Positions 1 through 11,326 of a DNA stretch of 64,000 bases are shown here, piece after piece. Every line of letters starts with the position of its first letter. The first letter of the stretch is position 1. The DNA comes from Hoeflea algicola (GTDB lineage: Bacteria > Pseudomonadota > Alphaproteobacteria > Rhizobiales > Rhizobiaceae), in NCBI RefSeq assembly GCF_026619415.1, contig NZ_JAOVZR010000001.1:620001-684000 (forward strand), given 5' to 3'. The notes beneath the pieces are model-generated. The model had not been told where the DNA came from. It saw nothing but the letters and a program-made list of their open reading frames with translations, and made no database searches. A program made the translations under genes and the position numbers.

Positions 1-1
1 C

Positions 2-988
2 TTTTTGGATCCGCTTCGGGGCAGGGCGTCCGCCCAGTCGTGCCACCAGCGGTTCTAGGAATAGATACGCACAGACAAGGCTCGAAGCCGGATTTCCCGG
101 CAGTCCTAGCACCCGCATTTCACCCAGCCGTCCCGACATCAGCGGCTTGCCCGGGCGCATGGCGATTTTCCAGAAATCGAGCGCCATACCGCGCCCGGTC
201 ATGGCTTCCTGCACCAGATCATGGTCGCCCACCGAAGCCCCGCCAATGGTCACCAGCACATCGGCGCCCTGTGAAATTGCCGAATCAAGCGCCGCATCCA
301 GCGCTTCCATCCGGTCCTCGGCGATCCCCAGATCGATCACGTCGGCGCCTGCGCCACGCGCCAGCGCCGCCACTCCAAAGGTGTTCGAGGCAATGATTTG
401 CGATGGGCCAAGCTTCTGGCCGGGCAGGCGCAATTCGTCGCCGGTGGCGAGTATCGCCACCCTTGGCCTGCGTGCCACCGGCAGGCTCGCGTGGTTCATG
501 GCGGCTGCAAAGGTGATCGCGCCCGCGTCGAGCAGCCGTCCGGCTTCGAGCCCCACCTTTCCCTCTGTGAAATCAACACCCGCAGGGCGGATATGCCGGC
601 CGTCTATGGCTGCCTCGTTGATTCTCACGGTGCCGTCGCCAAGCGGTGAGACATGTTCCTGAATGACAATAGCATCGGCGCCCGCTGGCACCGGCGCGCC
701 GGTGAAGATGCGGACTGTCGAGCCCGGCTCAAGCGTCCCGTCAAAACTGTGCCCGGCAGATGATTCGCCTTGAAGCTTCAACACGGTGCCGGCCTTCACG
801 TCTTGCGCCCGCACCGCGTAACCATCCATGGCTGATGCCGCAAACGGGGGATGGGTGCGCAGCGCTTTGAGATCGCGCGCCAGAACCCGGTCGAAACACT
901 CGGCCAGGCCGAGCATTTCCGGCTCACCCCGGGGGGCGGCTCCCTCGAGTATCTGCGCAAGTGCGTCGTCCACTGGCATCAGCGCCAT
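2..988 (-). CDS. moeA: Molybdopterin molybdenumtransferase MoeA (partial, cut by left edge)
   Basis: This gene inserts molybdate into adenylylated molybdopterin, the last step of molybdenum cofactor synthesis in the cytoplasm. Reading the minus strand from the ATG at 988 gives 329 codons, still open at the left edge, against a usual family length of about 400. The MoeA hallmark PPFAASAMDGYAVRA lies at about residues 47-61. The MPT-binding segment reads LVTIGGASVGDHD, and RPGKPLMSG and GLPGNPAS follow near the cut end. The start overlaps the moaC stop by one base (TGATG), so the two are translationally coupled. The identification is firm; only the C-terminal domain IV is missing. Confidence 0.95.
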   Translation of the reverse strand, partial: MALMPVDDALAQILEGAAPRGEPEMLGLAECFDRVLARDLKALRTHPPFAASAMDGYAVRAQDVKAGTVLKLQGESSAGHSFDGTLEPGSTVRIFTGAPVPAGADAIVIQEHVSPLGDGTVRINEAAIDGRHIRPAGVDFTEGKVGLEAGRLLDAGAITFAAAMNHASLPVARRPRVAILATGDELRLPGQKLGPSQIIASNTFGVAALARGAGADVIDLGIAEDRMEALDAALDSAISQGADVLVTIGGASVGDHDLVQEAMTGRGMALDFWKIAMRPGKPLMSGRLGEMRVLGLPGNPASSLVCAYLFLEPLVARLGGRPAPKRIQK

Positions 989-1494
989 CACTCAGCCTCC
1001 TCGGTCTTCAGATCCCAGGTTCCGGACTTGCCGCCGGACTTGGCGATCACCCTGATCCCGCCGATTTCCATGCCGCGGTCCACCGCCTTGCCCATGTCAT
1101 AGATGGTCAGGCAGGCGACCGACGCTGCCGTCAGCGCCTCCATCTCCACACCGGTCTTGCCGGTCAGTTTTGCCAGCGTGCGCACGCGCAGGCCGGGCAG
1201 GGCGTCATCGGCGGTGATGTCGACGCTCACCTTGGTCAGCGCCAGCGGATGGCAAAGCGGAATCAGGTTTGCGGTCTGCTTGGCCGCCATGATGCCGGCA
1301 ACCCGCGCGACGCCAATCACGTCGCCCTTCTTCATGTTGCCATCAAGGATAAGCTTGAGCGTTTCGGGCTTCATCCGCACATGGCCTTCGGCTTCGGCAA
1401 TGCGCACCGTATTGGCCTTGTCACCGACATCCACCATTGCCGCCGAACCGTCCTCGGCAAGATGGGTGAGCCGCGAGGAGGTCTCATCGGCCAT
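988..1494 (-). CDS. moaC: Cyclic pyranopterin monophosphate synthase MoaC
   Basis: MoaC converts the MoaA product (3',8-cyclo-7,8-dihydro-GTP) to cyclic pyranopterin monophosphate in molybdenum cofactor synthesis. The 168-residue length is normal. Family motifs are visible: LCHPL at 80-84, GVEMEALTA at 115-123 and [10 protein letters not shown] at 133-142; the last holds the aspartate that corresponds to the catalytic one. The gene starts one base after the trpC TAA stop and overlaps moeA, so it is the fourth gene of a ppiD-trpD-trpC-moaC-moeA minus-strand operon. This joining of tryptophan and Mo-cofactor genes is familiar in rhizobia. Confidence 0.96.
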   Translation of the reverse strand: MADETSSRLTHLAEDGSAAMVDVGDKANTVRIAEAEGHVRMKPETLKLILDGNMKKGDVIGVARVAGIMAAKQTANLIPLCHPLALTKVSVDITADDALPGLRVRTLAKLTGKTGVEMEALTAASVACLTIYDMGKAVDRGMEIGGIRVIAKSGGKSGTWDLKTEEAE

Positions 1495-1495
1495 C

Positions 1496-2311
1496 TTATT
1501 CAGCCGCCGTGCGTGCGCTGTCGCCTGAAAGCAGCATTTGGGTGGCTGCCGTCACATCGGTCTGGCGCATCAGGCTTTCGCCGACCAGGAATGTCGAGAT
1601 GCCGCTGCGCGACAGCCGCGCACAATCGGCGTGCGATCCGATGCCGCTTTCGCCTACCAGGATCCGGTCATCCGGCACCATCGCCGCCAGCCGTTCGGAA
1701 ACGCTCAATGAGACCTCGAAGGTCCTCAGATTGCGGTTGTTGACGCCGATCAGCCGGCTATCGAGTTTGAGCGCACGTGTGAGCTCGTCCTCGTCATGCA
1801 CTTCGATCAGCGCCGCCATGCCGAGCTCATGGGCTTCGTCTTCCAGCCGCTTGGCGTCGTCATCGTCCAGCGACGCCATGATGATCAGGATCGCATCCGC
1901 ACCCCAGGCCCGCGCTTCGTGCACCTGGTAGATGTCGAACATGAAATCCTTGCGCAGCGCCGGCAGCTTGCAGGCCGCACGTGCCGCGGTCAGAAATTCC
2001 GGCGCTCCCTGAAACGAGGGCGCATCGGTCAGCACCGAAAGACAGGCAGCCCCTCCTGCCTCATAGGCCTTGGCCAGCGACGGCGGATCGAAATCGGCGC
2101 GGATCAGGCCTTTTGACGGGCTTGCCTTCTTGATCTCGGCAATCAGCGCATAACCGCCATCGGCATGCTTGGCCTCGATTGCGGCAATGAAGTCGCGCGG
2201 CGGCTCGGTGTCGGCTGCGCGTGCCTTGATCTCGCCAAGCGGCAGCTTGGCCTTGGCAGCGGCGATCTCTTCGCGCTTGTAGGTTTCGATTCGTGTCAGA
2301 ATATCGCTCAT
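1496..2311 (-). CDS. trpC: Indole-3-glycerol phosphate synthase TrpC
   Basis: TrpC performs ring closure of CdRP to indole-3-glycerol phosphate in tryptophan synthesis. The start is the ATG at 2311 (271 residues). A longer open frame upstream only reads through trpD in the wrong frame. The TIM-barrel motifs are intact: [10 protein letters not shown] at 59-68, LRKDFM at 119-124, [10 protein letters not shown] at 189-198 and VGESGI at 219-224. It begins four bases after the trpD stop and ends one base before moaC. It is monofunctional, not fused to TrpF. Confidence 0.97.
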   Translation of the reverse strand: MSDILTRIETYKREEIAAAKAKLPLGEIKARAADTEPPRDFIAAIEAKHADGGYALIAEIKKASPSKGLIRADFDPPSLAKAYEAGGAACLSVLTDAPSFQGAPEFLTAARAACKLPALRKDFMFDIYQVHEARAWGADAILIIMASLDDDDAKRLEDEAHELGMAALIEVHDEDELTRALKLDSRLIGVNNRNLRTFEVSLSVSERLAAMVPDDRILVGESGIGSHADCARLSRSGISTFLVGESLMRQTDVTAATQMLLSGDSARTAAE

Positions 2312-2315
2312 TGGC

Positions 2316-3350
2316 TCAGCCCGCCTTTGGTGCAGGAGCATGAGCTTGCGACACACTGACCAGTGTGTCGAGTGCTGCCAATGCCGCACCACTGTCAATT
2401 GACTGGTTGGCCAAGGTAATGCCGTCAGCCAGCGTTTCCGCTTTGCCGGCCACCACCAGCCCGCCGGCAGCATTCAGCACCGAGATGTCGCGGTAGGCGC
2501 CGGCTTCGCCCTCGAGCAGCCGCTTAAGCGCCTTGGCGTTATAGGCGCCGTCGCCGCCCTTCAGCTTGGCCAGCGGCACCCGCGTCAGGCCAAATTCTTC
2601 CGGGGTTGTTTCAAACGAACGGATCTTGCCGTCTTCCAGCGCTACAATTTGCGTCGTTCCGGTCGTGGTCATCTCGTCCAGCCCGTCGCCATGCACCACC
2701 CAGACCGTTTCCGATCCCAGATCACGCATCACTTCGGCCAGCGGCTGCAGCCATTCGGGCGCAAACACCCCCAGTAACTGCCTCTTGACGCCGGCCGGAT
2801 TGGCGAGCGGTCCCAACAGGTTGAAGATTGTTCTGGTGCCAAGCTCGACCCGGCTCGGCCCGACATGGCGCATCGCCGAATGATGGGCTGGCGCGAACAT
2901 GAAGCCGACACCGGCCTGGTCGATACAGGCGGAAATGCCTTCGGGCGCAAGTTCCAGCGAGATCCCGAGTGCGGCGAGCGAATCCGCAGCTCCCGATTTC
3001 GACGACAGCGCCCGGTTGCCGTGCTTGGCCACCTTGACGCCGGCGCCGGCAGTGATGAAGGCCGCCGCCGTCGATACATTGTAGGTGCCCGAAGCGTCGC
3101 CGCCGGTGCCGACGATGTCGATCGCATCGGCGGGCGCGCTGACCGGCAGCATGCGCTCGCGCATCACGCTGACCGCGCCGTAGATTTCATCGACGCTTTC
3201 GCCGCGGACCCTGAGTGCCATCAGGAACCCGCCGATTTGCGAAGGCGTGGCATCGCCCGACATCATCACCCCGAAGGCGCGTCGGGCTTTTTCGCGGTCA
3301 AGAGGCTCGCCGCCCGCCACCTTGGCGATGAAGGATTTGAGATCGGCCAT
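2316..3350 (-). CDS. trpD: Anthranilate phosphoribosyltransferase TrpD
   Basis: TrpD transfers phosphoribose from PRPP to anthranilate. It has 344 residues, with the PRPP-binding [14 protein letters not shown] at 81-94 and the anthranilate-pocket [12 protein letters not shown] at 109-120. The expected helical N-terminal domain precedes the alpha/beta domain. The start lies 41 bases after the stop of the PpiD-like gene. Another in-operon gene, trpC, follows after four bases. No trpG or trpE is in the window, so the pathway is split across the chromosome. Confidence 0.97.
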   Translation of the reverse strand: MADLKSFIAKVAGGEPLDREKARRAFGVMMSGDATPSQIGGFLMALRVRGESVDEIYGAVSVMRERMLPVSAPADAIDIVGTGGDASGTYNVSTAAAFITAGAGVKVAKHGNRALSSKSGAADSLAALGISLELAPEGISACIDQAGVGFMFAPAHHSAMRHVGPSRVELGTRTIFNLLGPLANPAGVKRQLLGVFAPEWLQPLAEVMRDLGSETVWVVHGDGLDEMTTTGTTQIVALEDGKIRSFETTPEEFGLTRVPLAKLKGGDGAYNAKALKRLLEGEAGAYRDISVLNAAGGLVVAGKAETLADGITLANQSIDSGAALAALDTLVSVSQAHAPAPKAG

Positions 3351-3391
3351 GGTGCCTGCTTTCCCTGTCTACGTAATCTGGTCTTTCCGGC

Positions 3392-5281
3392 TTAGAACGC
3401 AAGGGCCCGGTCGGCCAGCGCCTGGTCGATGGATACCCCCAGATCGGCCTGCAACCGTGCCACCATCTGGTCGAGAATGTCGTCAGCCACCTGTTGTGAA
3501 ACCTGCGCGCGTTGCTCGGCTGCAACCGAACCCGCCGTCACCGTGGACGCGTCGTTGACCGACTTGACCTGCAGCAGGATCTTGTTTTCGCCCGAGGCGT
3601 CGTTGGCCACGCCGAGATGGCCTTTCGGGCCGGCGAAGGCTTCCGAAACAGCTGCCGCACCAAACACCGCGTCAGCGCCGCGACGGTTGAGCGCATATTT
3701 GGTTTCCACCGATACCGCCAGTTCCTCGGCGATTTTCGCAAGCTCGGCGCCCTTTTCGAGCCGCTCATGAAGTTCGTTGGCCTTGGCGCCGAGTGCTTCC
3801 AGCGACTTCTCTGCTGTCCAGTCGGCCACCACCCGATCGCGCACTTCATCAAGTGTGCGGTCGCGGGCAGGGGTGACGTCAATCACTTCGTACCAGACAA
3901 AGCCTTCTGCTCCGAGGCTGAGCGGCAGCGTCTCGACGCCGGGTTCGGCCTCGAACGCCTCTTTCAAGAGCGTCTGCGATTGCGGAATGTCGCTGATGAC
4001 GTCGCCGTCCGGGGTCTGGCCGGTGCGGTCGATCGCCTCGATGCTCACCGGCTTGAGTTTCTGCTGTGCTGCGGATTCAACCAGCGTCATGCCGCCGGCG
4101 CGGGCATCCTCGAATGCGTCATGCACATCAAGCAACGCCTGCGAGGCCTCGGCCAGTGCCAGTTCCTTGCGGATCTCGGCCTCGACTTCTTCGAAGCTGC
4201 GTGTAGATGCAGGTGTGATCTCCGCCACCCGCAAAATCACAGGTCCGAACTGACCATCAACCACCGATGTGGTGCCACCGGGAGTATTGATCGCAAACGC
4301 AGCGTCTGCCAGCGATTGATCCGGCATAGATGTCTTTGTGAAGCTGCCAAGCCGCACGTCGGCTGCCGAGCGGCCCTGGGCTGTCACCAGCTCGTCAAAA
4401 CTCTTGCCCGAAGACAGTTCGACTGCAGCCGCGTCAGCTGCTGCGCGGTCGGCAAATACCAGCTGGTCGACCGTGCGGGTCTCGTCAGTGGTGTAACGAT
4501 CCTTGCGCGCCTCATAGTCGGCTCGCGCAGTCTCGGCGCTGATTGCCGCAGGATCGGCGATATCTTCGCTTTCCAGCTTCACATAGGTGAGCTTGCGGTA
4601 TTCGGGTGCGGCGTATTTCGCCTTGTTGGCCTCGAACCAGCTTTCGAGCTCACTGTCTGTAGGAGCCGCCACCGGATCGATATTGGCCTGGGTCAACAAC
4701 AGATAATCAGCGTCGCGGGTCTCGGATTCGTATTGCGCCATCGCCGCAATCATCGTGTCGGGGGCGGAGAAGCCCTCCGAAACGGCTTCGACGATCTGGG
4801 TGCGCACCGCAACCTGGCTGCGGTTCTTGAGATAATCTTCCTCGCTCATGCCGACCGTGCGCAGCACCTGCTGGAAGTTGCCGCGGGTAAAGCGTCCGTT
4901 GAAATCATGAAACGCCGGGTCCTCGGCAACCAGCGTCGCAAGCCGTTCGTCCGACAGCCCCAGATTCATCATCCGTGCCTGCTCGTCGAGCAATGCGCCG
5001 GCGATCAGCTGCGAATAGACCTGGTTCTGGATTCCGAAGGCGCGTGCCTGTTCCGCGGTGATGCGGGTTCCGAGTTGACGGCCCATCACCGCCATCTGCC
5101 GGTCATAGGCGAGGCGGAATTCATTGGCAGAGACTTCGGTTTCGCCCACGGTCACCACCGAGGTGCCGGCGGAGCTCAGAATGGAGCCGGAAATGCCCCA
5201 CACGCCGAACGATGCCACCAGCAAGATGAGGAGGAATTTGGCGACCCAGCCTTTGGTGCCCTTGCGCAATAGTTCAAGCAT
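3392..5281 (-). CDS. ppiD: PpiD-like peptidyl-prolyl isomerase/chaperone with SurA N-terminal domain
   Basis: This is a membrane-anchored periplasmic chaperone/isomerase that assists proteins leaving the Sec translocon. The 629-residue product starts with LRKGTKGWVAKF, then one membrane helix at about 12-30. A SurA/PpiD-type helical domain follows (about 35-230), then a parvulin-like region (about 245-360, containing the FDELVTAQGRSAADVRLGSF stretch) and a long helical C-terminal part. Size and layout match PpiD. It is the first gene of the minus-strand operon leading into trpD and is divergent from tpiA. Whether the parvulin domain is active cannot be judged from sequence alone. Confidence 0.88.
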   Translation of the reverse strand: MLELLRKGTKGWVAKFLLILLVASFGVWGISGSILSSAGTSVVTVGETEVSANEFRLAYDRQMAVMGRQLGTRITAEQARAFGIQNQVYSQLIAGALLDEQARMMNLGLSDERLATLVAEDPAFHDFNGRFTRGNFQQVLRTVGMSEEDYLKNRSQVAVRTQIVEAVSEGFSAPDTMIAAMAQYESETRDADYLLLTQANIDPVAAPTDSELESWFEANKAKYAAPEYRKLTYVKLESEDIADPAAISAETARADYEARKDRYTTDETRTVDQLVFADRAAADAAAVELSSGKSFDELVTAQGRSAADVRLGSFTKTSMPDQSLADAAFAINTPGGTTSVVDGQFGPVILRVAEITPASTRSFEEVEAEIRKELALAEASQALLDVHDAFEDARAGGMTLVESAAQQKLKPVSIEAIDRTGQTPDGDVISDIPQSQTLLKEAFEAEPGVETLPLSLGAEGFVWYEVIDVTPARDRTLDEVRDRVVADWTAEKSLEALGAKANELHERLEKGAELAKIAEELAVSVETKYALNRRGADAVFGAAAVSEAFAGPKGHLGVANDASGENKILLQVKSVNDASTVTAGSVAAEQRAQVSQQVADDILDQMVARLQADLGVSIDQALADRALAF

Positions 5282-5536
5282 AAATGCTCCTGCATGATCG
5301 ATCGTGGCAGCCCACGTAAATGAGAACCGTCCATACGGCCCTTGTCCCCCGATCCTTTAGACGAAACTTTCAGCGAATTGAAGGGTGAACGGTCCGATTG
5401 CCGAAAGCTGCGCCCCGGCCGCGCCTGCCGGCGTCGCAGCCGCGGCATCGGCCGCTTGGCTCCGACGGTGCTTCGTTTGCTTTTCCGCCTTGGTCTGCTA
5501 AATCCGCCCCAAGCATCGCTGACACGGGGAAAGCAC
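5282..5536. promoter_or_regulatory. Divergent ppiD/tpiA intergenic region
   Basis: These 255 bases separate the minus-strand ppiD operon from plus-strand tpiA and must hold both promoters. An open frame running into tpiA from 5342 has no protein-like character. I see no clear -35/-10 pair or dyad. Confidence 0.4.
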
Positions 5537-6307
5537 ATGACACCTGACATCCGGCCGCTAGTGGCAGGCAACTGGAAGATGAACGGCAAGCGCGACCAGC
5601 TTGACCAGATCAAGGCCATTGCCGAAGGAATCGACGCCGATCTCGCCGATCATATCGATACGCTCATCTGTCCGCCGGCAACGCTGTTGTACGTGGCCAC
5701 CGCAATTGCCGAGCAGACCCCGCTCGCCATAGGTGCCCAGGATTGCCATGAAAAGCAGAACGGCGCCTATACCGGCGACATTTCCGCCGAGATGATCGCC
5801 GATTGCCTGGCCGATTATGTGCTTGTTGGCCATTCCGAACGCCGCGCACTGCATGGTGAAAGCGATCAGACAGTCCGCGCCAAGGCCGAAGCGGCCAAGG
5901 CAGCCGGTCTGGTCCGCGTCATCTGCATCGGCGAAACCGAAGCCGAGCGCAAATCCGGCCAAACCCTTGATGTGCTGGGTCGCCAGCTTTCAGGGTCGGT
6001 GCCCGATGGCGCCACGGCAGAAGACACCGTGATTGCCTATGAGCCGATCTGGGCCATTGGCACCGGTCTCACCCCCACCGTCGCTGACGTCACCGAGGCG
6101 CACGCATTCATCCGCGCCGAAATGAAAACCCGGTTTGCCGGCGAGGGCACTTCCATGCGGCTGCTTTATGGCGGTTCGGTCAAGCCCGACAATGCGGCAG
6201 AGCTTTTGGCCGTTCCTCATGTCGATGGCGCGTTGATTGGCGGCGCCAGCTTGAAAGCCGCTGACTTCCTCGCCATTTGTAAGGCCTGCCGCGGCCTGAT
6301 CGGCTGA
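5537..6307 (+). CDS. tpiA: Triosephosphate isomerase
   Basis: This enzyme interconverts dihydroxyacetone phosphate and glyceraldehyde 3-phosphate. The 256-residue protein starts at ATG 5537, just upstream of the conserved AGNWKMNG (10-17), which carries the catalytic lysine. The catalytic histidine is in GHSERR (98-103) and the catalytic glutamate in [11 protein letters not shown] (167-177). The phosphate-binding loop YGGSVKPDN is present. An in-frame extension of 65 codons upstream is rejected because it lacks family similarity and a suitable ribosome site. secG follows 139 bases later. Confidence 0.97.
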   Translation: MTPDIRPLVAGNWKMNGKRDQLDQIKAIAEGIDADLADHIDTLICPPATLLYVATAIAEQTPLAIGAQDCHEKQNGAYTGDISAEMIADCLADYVLVGHSERRALHGESDQTVRAKAEAAKAAGLVRVICIGETEAERKSGQTLDVLGRQLSGSVPDGATAEDTVIAYEPIWAIGTGLTPTVADVTEAHAFIRAEMKTRFAGEGTSMRLLYGGSVKPDNAAELLAVPHVDGALIGGASLKAADFLAICKACRGLIG

Positions 6308-6446
6308 GCGACCGGCAAATTCCTGAGGTTTATGCGCCTTAGCGCCCCCGACCGGTATGGTCGGGACTTGGAAAGCCGGTCGCGCTCGTGTAAAGAGCCG
6401 CCAAACCGGACATAGATTGCGCCCTTGAAGGGCAGGAAAGAACCCG

Positions 6447-6854
6447 ATGCAAACCGTTTTGATTGTCGTCCACCTCATGATCGTACTGGCGCTTGTCGGC
6501 ATCGTGCTGATTCAACGCTCTGAAGGCGGAGGCTTGGGCATTGGTGGCGGTTCCGGCTTCATGTCGGCACGCGGCGCCGCCAACGCGCTGACCCGCGCCA
6601 CCGGCATTCTTGCCGCTGCGTTCTTCATCACCTCGCTGGGTCTTGGTATCCTCGCCCGCTACGGCGACAGCCCGACCGATATTCTCGACCGTATCCCGGT
6701 CGAAACCCAAGGTACCGGCGCTGGCGTTCTTGATCAGCTGGGTGGCGCCCCCACCCCGTCGACGGATGCCGAAACCCCGGTAGCACCTGCTGCGGAGGGC
6801 GACATTCCTGCCGCGCCGGCATCGTCCGGATCGGATGTTCCTTCGGGGCAGTAA
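6447..6854 (+). CDS. secG: Preprotein translocase subunit SecG
   Basis: SecG is the auxiliary inner-membrane subunit of the SecYEG channel. The 135-residue protein has two membrane helices (about 3-23 and 52-73) around the conserved loop ALVGIVLIQRSEGGGLGIGG. A long Pro/Ala-rich, low-complexity tail from about 95 is typical of alphaproteobacterial SecG. It lies between tpiA and pyrG, an arrangement often seen in rhizobia, and a strong terminator hairpin follows. Confidence 0.95.
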   Translation: MQTVLIVVHLMIVLALVGIVLIQRSEGGGLGIGGGSGFMSARGAANALTRATGILAAAFFITSLGLGILARYGDSPTDILDRIPVETQGTGAGVLDQLGGAPTPSTDAETPVAPAAEGDIPAAPASSGSDVPSGQ

Positions 6855-6872
6855 GCCTGAATTGCGGAATGA

Positions 6873-6908
6873 CCGGCGGATGGCGCACATCGTCTCCGCC
6901 GGTTTTTT
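6873..6908 (+). terminator. Rho-independent terminator after secG
   Basis: The perfect arms CCGGCGGA (6873-6880) and TCCGCCGG (6895-6902) enclose a 14-base loop and are followed directly by six T (6903-6908). It sits 19 bases after the secG stop and separates tpiA-secG from pyrG. Confidence 0.85.
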
Positions 6909-6936
6909 CATGGCCGCAGTTCAATTATACATGTAA

Positions 6937-8637
<1,701 letters not shown>

Positions 8638-8645
8638 CGGGTTTT

Positions 8646-8663
8646 CCCGGCGATAGCGCCGGG
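8646..8663 (+). terminator. Hairpin after pyrG
   Basis: The arms CCCGGCG and CGCCGGG flank a four-base loop, eight bases after the pyrG stop. No T-run follows immediately, so this may be a weak terminator or a 3'-end stabiliser. Confidence 0.4.
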
Positions 8664-8782
8664 GCCTTGCCGTTTTCATGGGGCAGGGCTGTGTCCCGAC
8701 ATATTTGGCTACCCGCCCGCTGCCAAACCGTGCAACACCGTGTCCGGACGCAAGTCGCGTTTTTCTCCAGGGACACCCAGCC

Positions 8783-8929
8783 ATGAACCGCAACACGCTT
8801 TACATTATCATCGCCCTGCTCGTCGTCGGCGTTGGCGTCATCGGCTTCCAGCTCTACCAGGAGCAGCAAAAGCCATCCGGCGTCGAAATCAAGATCGGCG
8901 AAAGCGGCATATCAATCGAACAGAATTAG
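8783..8929 (+). CDS. Small single-pass membrane protein (48 aa)
   Basis: A 48-residue protein starts at ATG 8783 after TCCAGGGACACC, which holds a weak AGGG ribosome site. It has a short NRN head, one strongly hydrophobic helix (about 5-22, YIIIALLVVGVGVIGF) and a charged tail with VEIKIGESGISIE. A longer in-frame start at 8678 adds only unlikely sequence. Small anchors of this shape are common downstream of pyrG in rhizobia, but I know no function. It may be co-transcribed with pyrG. Confidence 0.65.
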   Translation: MNRNTLYIIIALLVVGVGVIGFQLYQEQQKPSGVEIKIGESGISIEQN

Positions 8930-8970
8930 ATTTGTCCCGCGCGGCCCCACGGGGCAGGGGTGCGCCCGTC

Positions 8971-9624
8971 TTACAGCCCTGACCAGCCGGTCAGGGCGAC
9001 CACCAGCGGCACCGGCGCCACCGCCAGTGCGACGATTGCCAGGAATGTCGAAAACGACACCACGCGGCTCAGCCCGGTGATCATCGCAATGCCGCCACCA
9101 CCGCCGATCAGCGAATTTCCGGGCAGGTTGAGCAGCACGATCAGCGCCAGCAATCGGTGCCTGAGCAGCCACGGCACCAGCCGGCGCGGACCCTGCCGGG
9201 CGAGATATTTCTTCCGGTCGTCCACATCCAGCAGGCTGAACCGGGTGATCATCACGTAAAGCTGGGTGAACCCGCGTGCCCTGACGAACGCCGCCAGTGG
9301 CGCGACCGGCACCAGCCGGCCGATGGCGAAGGCCAGGCACAGCGCCAGAACCGTGGAGATATAGACAAAGCCGGCGATTTTTGCGCCGAACACCATGATC
9401 AGTGCCATGCCAATTTCCGCAGCTGGCAGGAACGGAATCGCCATCACCAGCACATACAGGATCATGAAGCCGATCACCGCCCCCTGATAGGGGCTGGAAT
9501 CCTGGTTGATGTTGGCGGCCAGCAGGCTTTGCTCGAAATACTGTGCCAGCCAGTTGCCGCCGAAAACCAGCAGCGCATAAAGCCCGGCAAGCAGCACCAG
9601 CCTACCCAGTCCGCGCGCCGTCAT
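8971..9624 (-). CDS. Polytopic membrane protein, VTT/TMEM64-like
   Basis: This is a 217-residue protein with about five or six hydrophobic helices. The segment LVMAIPFLPAAEIGMALI, a charged cytoplasmic stretch (about 115-150, with RFSLLDVDDRKKYLARQG) and LPGNSLIGGGGGIAMITGLS resemble the VTT (DedA/TVP38) fold, where a proline-containing re-entrant loop precedes glycine-rich helices. The substrate is unknown. It points toward the plus-strand pyrG block, and the long gene-poor stretch 9625-10854 lies behind it. The family assignment is tentative. Confidence 0.65.
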   Translation of the reverse strand: MTARGLGRLVLLAGLYALLVFGGNWLAQYFEQSLLAANINQDSSPYQGAVIGFMILYVLVMAIPFLPAAEIGMALIMVFGAKIAGFVYISTVLALCLAFAIGRLVPVAPLAAFVRARGFTQLYVMITRFSLLDVDDRKKYLARQGPRRLVPWLLRHRLLALIVLLNLPGNSLIGGGGGIAMITGLSRVVSFSTFLAIVALAVAPVPLVVALTGWSGL

Positions 9625-10854
9625 CGGCTTAGCCGGTGGGGATCATGCCGGTCTGTTGTCCACGCCATCGCCGTTTCTTCCCTATCAGAATCAATGCCAT
9701 GCGCGCGCATCCTCGCGTCAGGGAACGTTAGCGCCCCGCCGCCTGCAATGCACTTCACATTGCCGTTCCCGACCGTGAACGCGCTTGCAGACCATCGCCG
9801 GCCACATTGAAATGACAGCGGCAGCCTACGTTGTGTCCTGAGAATCGATGATCGCCGGTGGTTCAAATCCCAGTTTGAGGGCAAACCGGTTGACCGGGTA
9901 ATGTGTACCGGGTCGGCTGGCTTGGTGGCATGGCAGAAAATGATAGGACGGCCAGCGTGTCCTCGCGGCAGCCGCGTGACGTCAATCAACAGCCCGACCC
10001 CGTTCTATAACTAACGGCGGTCGCGTCCCACCCCGCTTTTGGCAGATGATTACGCCCCCGTCCAGAGCCGATCGAAGCCGAGGGTGGAGGGACGCGGTTC
10101 TCGTCGGAAATACGCGGAAGAATTTCTGCTTCAAACACCTCGAAACGGCTGTAACCGGGCGTTCGCACAACAAAATTCCACCAATATTGTCCACACTTCC
10201 ACGCGCGATGGCATCATCATTGTGCTCCCGCTGCCGGATGGAACGCGAACGCTTCGGACCAGGCGGGGGAATGCCTCGCAACCCTTGCCGTAACGTGCGG
10301 CTCGGGATGAGAGGAGGCGGTGACCATCGTGGTTCCGCTGGCAGTTCGCCTCTTGCTTGCATGGGCGCGGGCCAAGCCAGCCACCGGGTCGGCCTTCAGA
10401 ACGACACTTGCCCCCGGGCGGGTGCGCGGGCTGGACACCGAAACGGGCCTGTGGCGGATTTGATTGTTCTTTTTGCAGTCGGGTTCGTGCCGGAATGCGC
10501 GGTGCAAGGCGCCTGCAATGGCCATCGTCCGGGCTGTTGCGGAAGCCGGTTTGCCGCCTGTCGGATGCGGACATCATCCGGCAAAGTTCGGGCCGTGTGC
10601 GTGCTGCGCCACCCCCCACACTACCACTTCCCAGAGGCAAAGCCCGCACACGGCCCTCCGGACCATCTTCTCCTCCATACCTCGGCGGTCTGCCGCGCGG
10701 GACCATTTTGCGTTGCCCGCCCGGATTGCCGCTCCTTGCGCGCATACTTGCCGCCAAATCGGAAGTTTGACACACTCCCACGCTGTGGTGCCCGCGCTGT
10801 CTCGGTACATCCAGCCAGAGGCGATATCGCCGCACCTGAGGAGGGATCAAGACC
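9625..10854. other. 1.2-kb region without a credible gene
   Basis: Long open frames cross this region on both strands, such as 10046-10867 plus and 10131-11123 minus. Their translations are rich in Arg, Pro, Cys and His, lack domain-like segments and look like chance frames in GC-rich DNA. No tRNA, RNase P, tmRNA or SRP RNA consensus was recognised. The last 80 bases presumably carry the promoter of the exported protein at 10855. It may hold decayed genes or an uncharacterised RNA. Confidence 0.5.
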
Positions 10855-11265
10855 ATGCGCAGTGTAAACGCAGTCCTGGCATCATTGGCCGCCGCCGCAT
10901 TGTTCGTGCCGCTGGCGAGCCCGGCCCACGCCACCCAATCGATTTCCTGCACTGACATGAAAGAGGATTCCAGTGTCCACATCGTGCTCGGCGCCGGTCC
11001 GGTTCCCAATGTTTTGTCGGTGTCGATCGAGATGGGTGACTGGGAGTTGACCACCGATCCCAATCTGCCGGGAGATCTGGTGGTCAAGGCCCAGGACTTT
11101 GATGATGGCGAGGTCTTCCGCATTGATCTGATGGATCAGCAGGTAACCAAACGGGTTGCGGCGATCCGGCTGCTCCGGGCCGATCACGACACCATGCCCT
11201 TGCAGCTCGGTTTCATTCAGATCGAGGATGATCCGCCGGTCGGCATTTCCTGCACCGGCCCGTAA
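10855..11265 (+). CDS. Small exported protein of unknown function
   Basis: The 136-residue protein has a clear Sec signal peptide: a positive MRS start, the hydrophobic core AVLASLAAAALFVPLA, and a likely cleavage after SPAHA at about residue 26. The mature part is acidic, has one cysteine at each end (SISCTDM and GISCTG) that could form a disulfide, and is predicted to be mostly beta. A strong ribosome site, GAGGAGG, lies 8-10 bases before ATG 10855. I do not recognise the family. It is isolated: gene-poor DNA upstream and a convergent DD-carboxypeptidase downstream. Confidence 0.75.
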   Translation: MRSVNAVLASLAAAALFVPLASPAHATQSISCTDMKEDSSVHIVLGAGPVPNVLSVSIEMGDWELTTDPNLPGDLVVKAQDFDDGEVFRIDLMDQQVTKRVAAIRLLRADHDTMPLQLGFIQIEDDPPVGISCTGP

Positions 11266-11326
11266 CTCACGAACTGTCGCCCGTGTACTGCCGCCTTACG
11301 GATCAGGCAATCATCTGAAAAGTTGG

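Noticed and set aside
6347..6365. CCCGACC/GGTCGGG hairpin between tpiA and secG as a terminator
   Set aside because: No T-run follows and secG is often co-transcribed from nearby; the support is too weak to call a terminator.
9859..9875. GGTTCAAATCC, resembling a tRNA T-arm
   Set aside because: The flanking bases do not form the five-pair T-stem, and no anticodon or acceptor stem fits.
10046..10867. 273-codon open frame on the plus strand
   Set aside because: Composition is Arg/Pro/Cys/His-rich with no domain-like segment, it overlaps an equally long antisense frame, and its end overlaps the true exported-protein gene.
10131..11123. 330-codon open frame on the minus strand
   Set aside because: It is antisense to the exported-protein gene, which has a signal peptide and a strong ribosome site; the translation is not protein-like.
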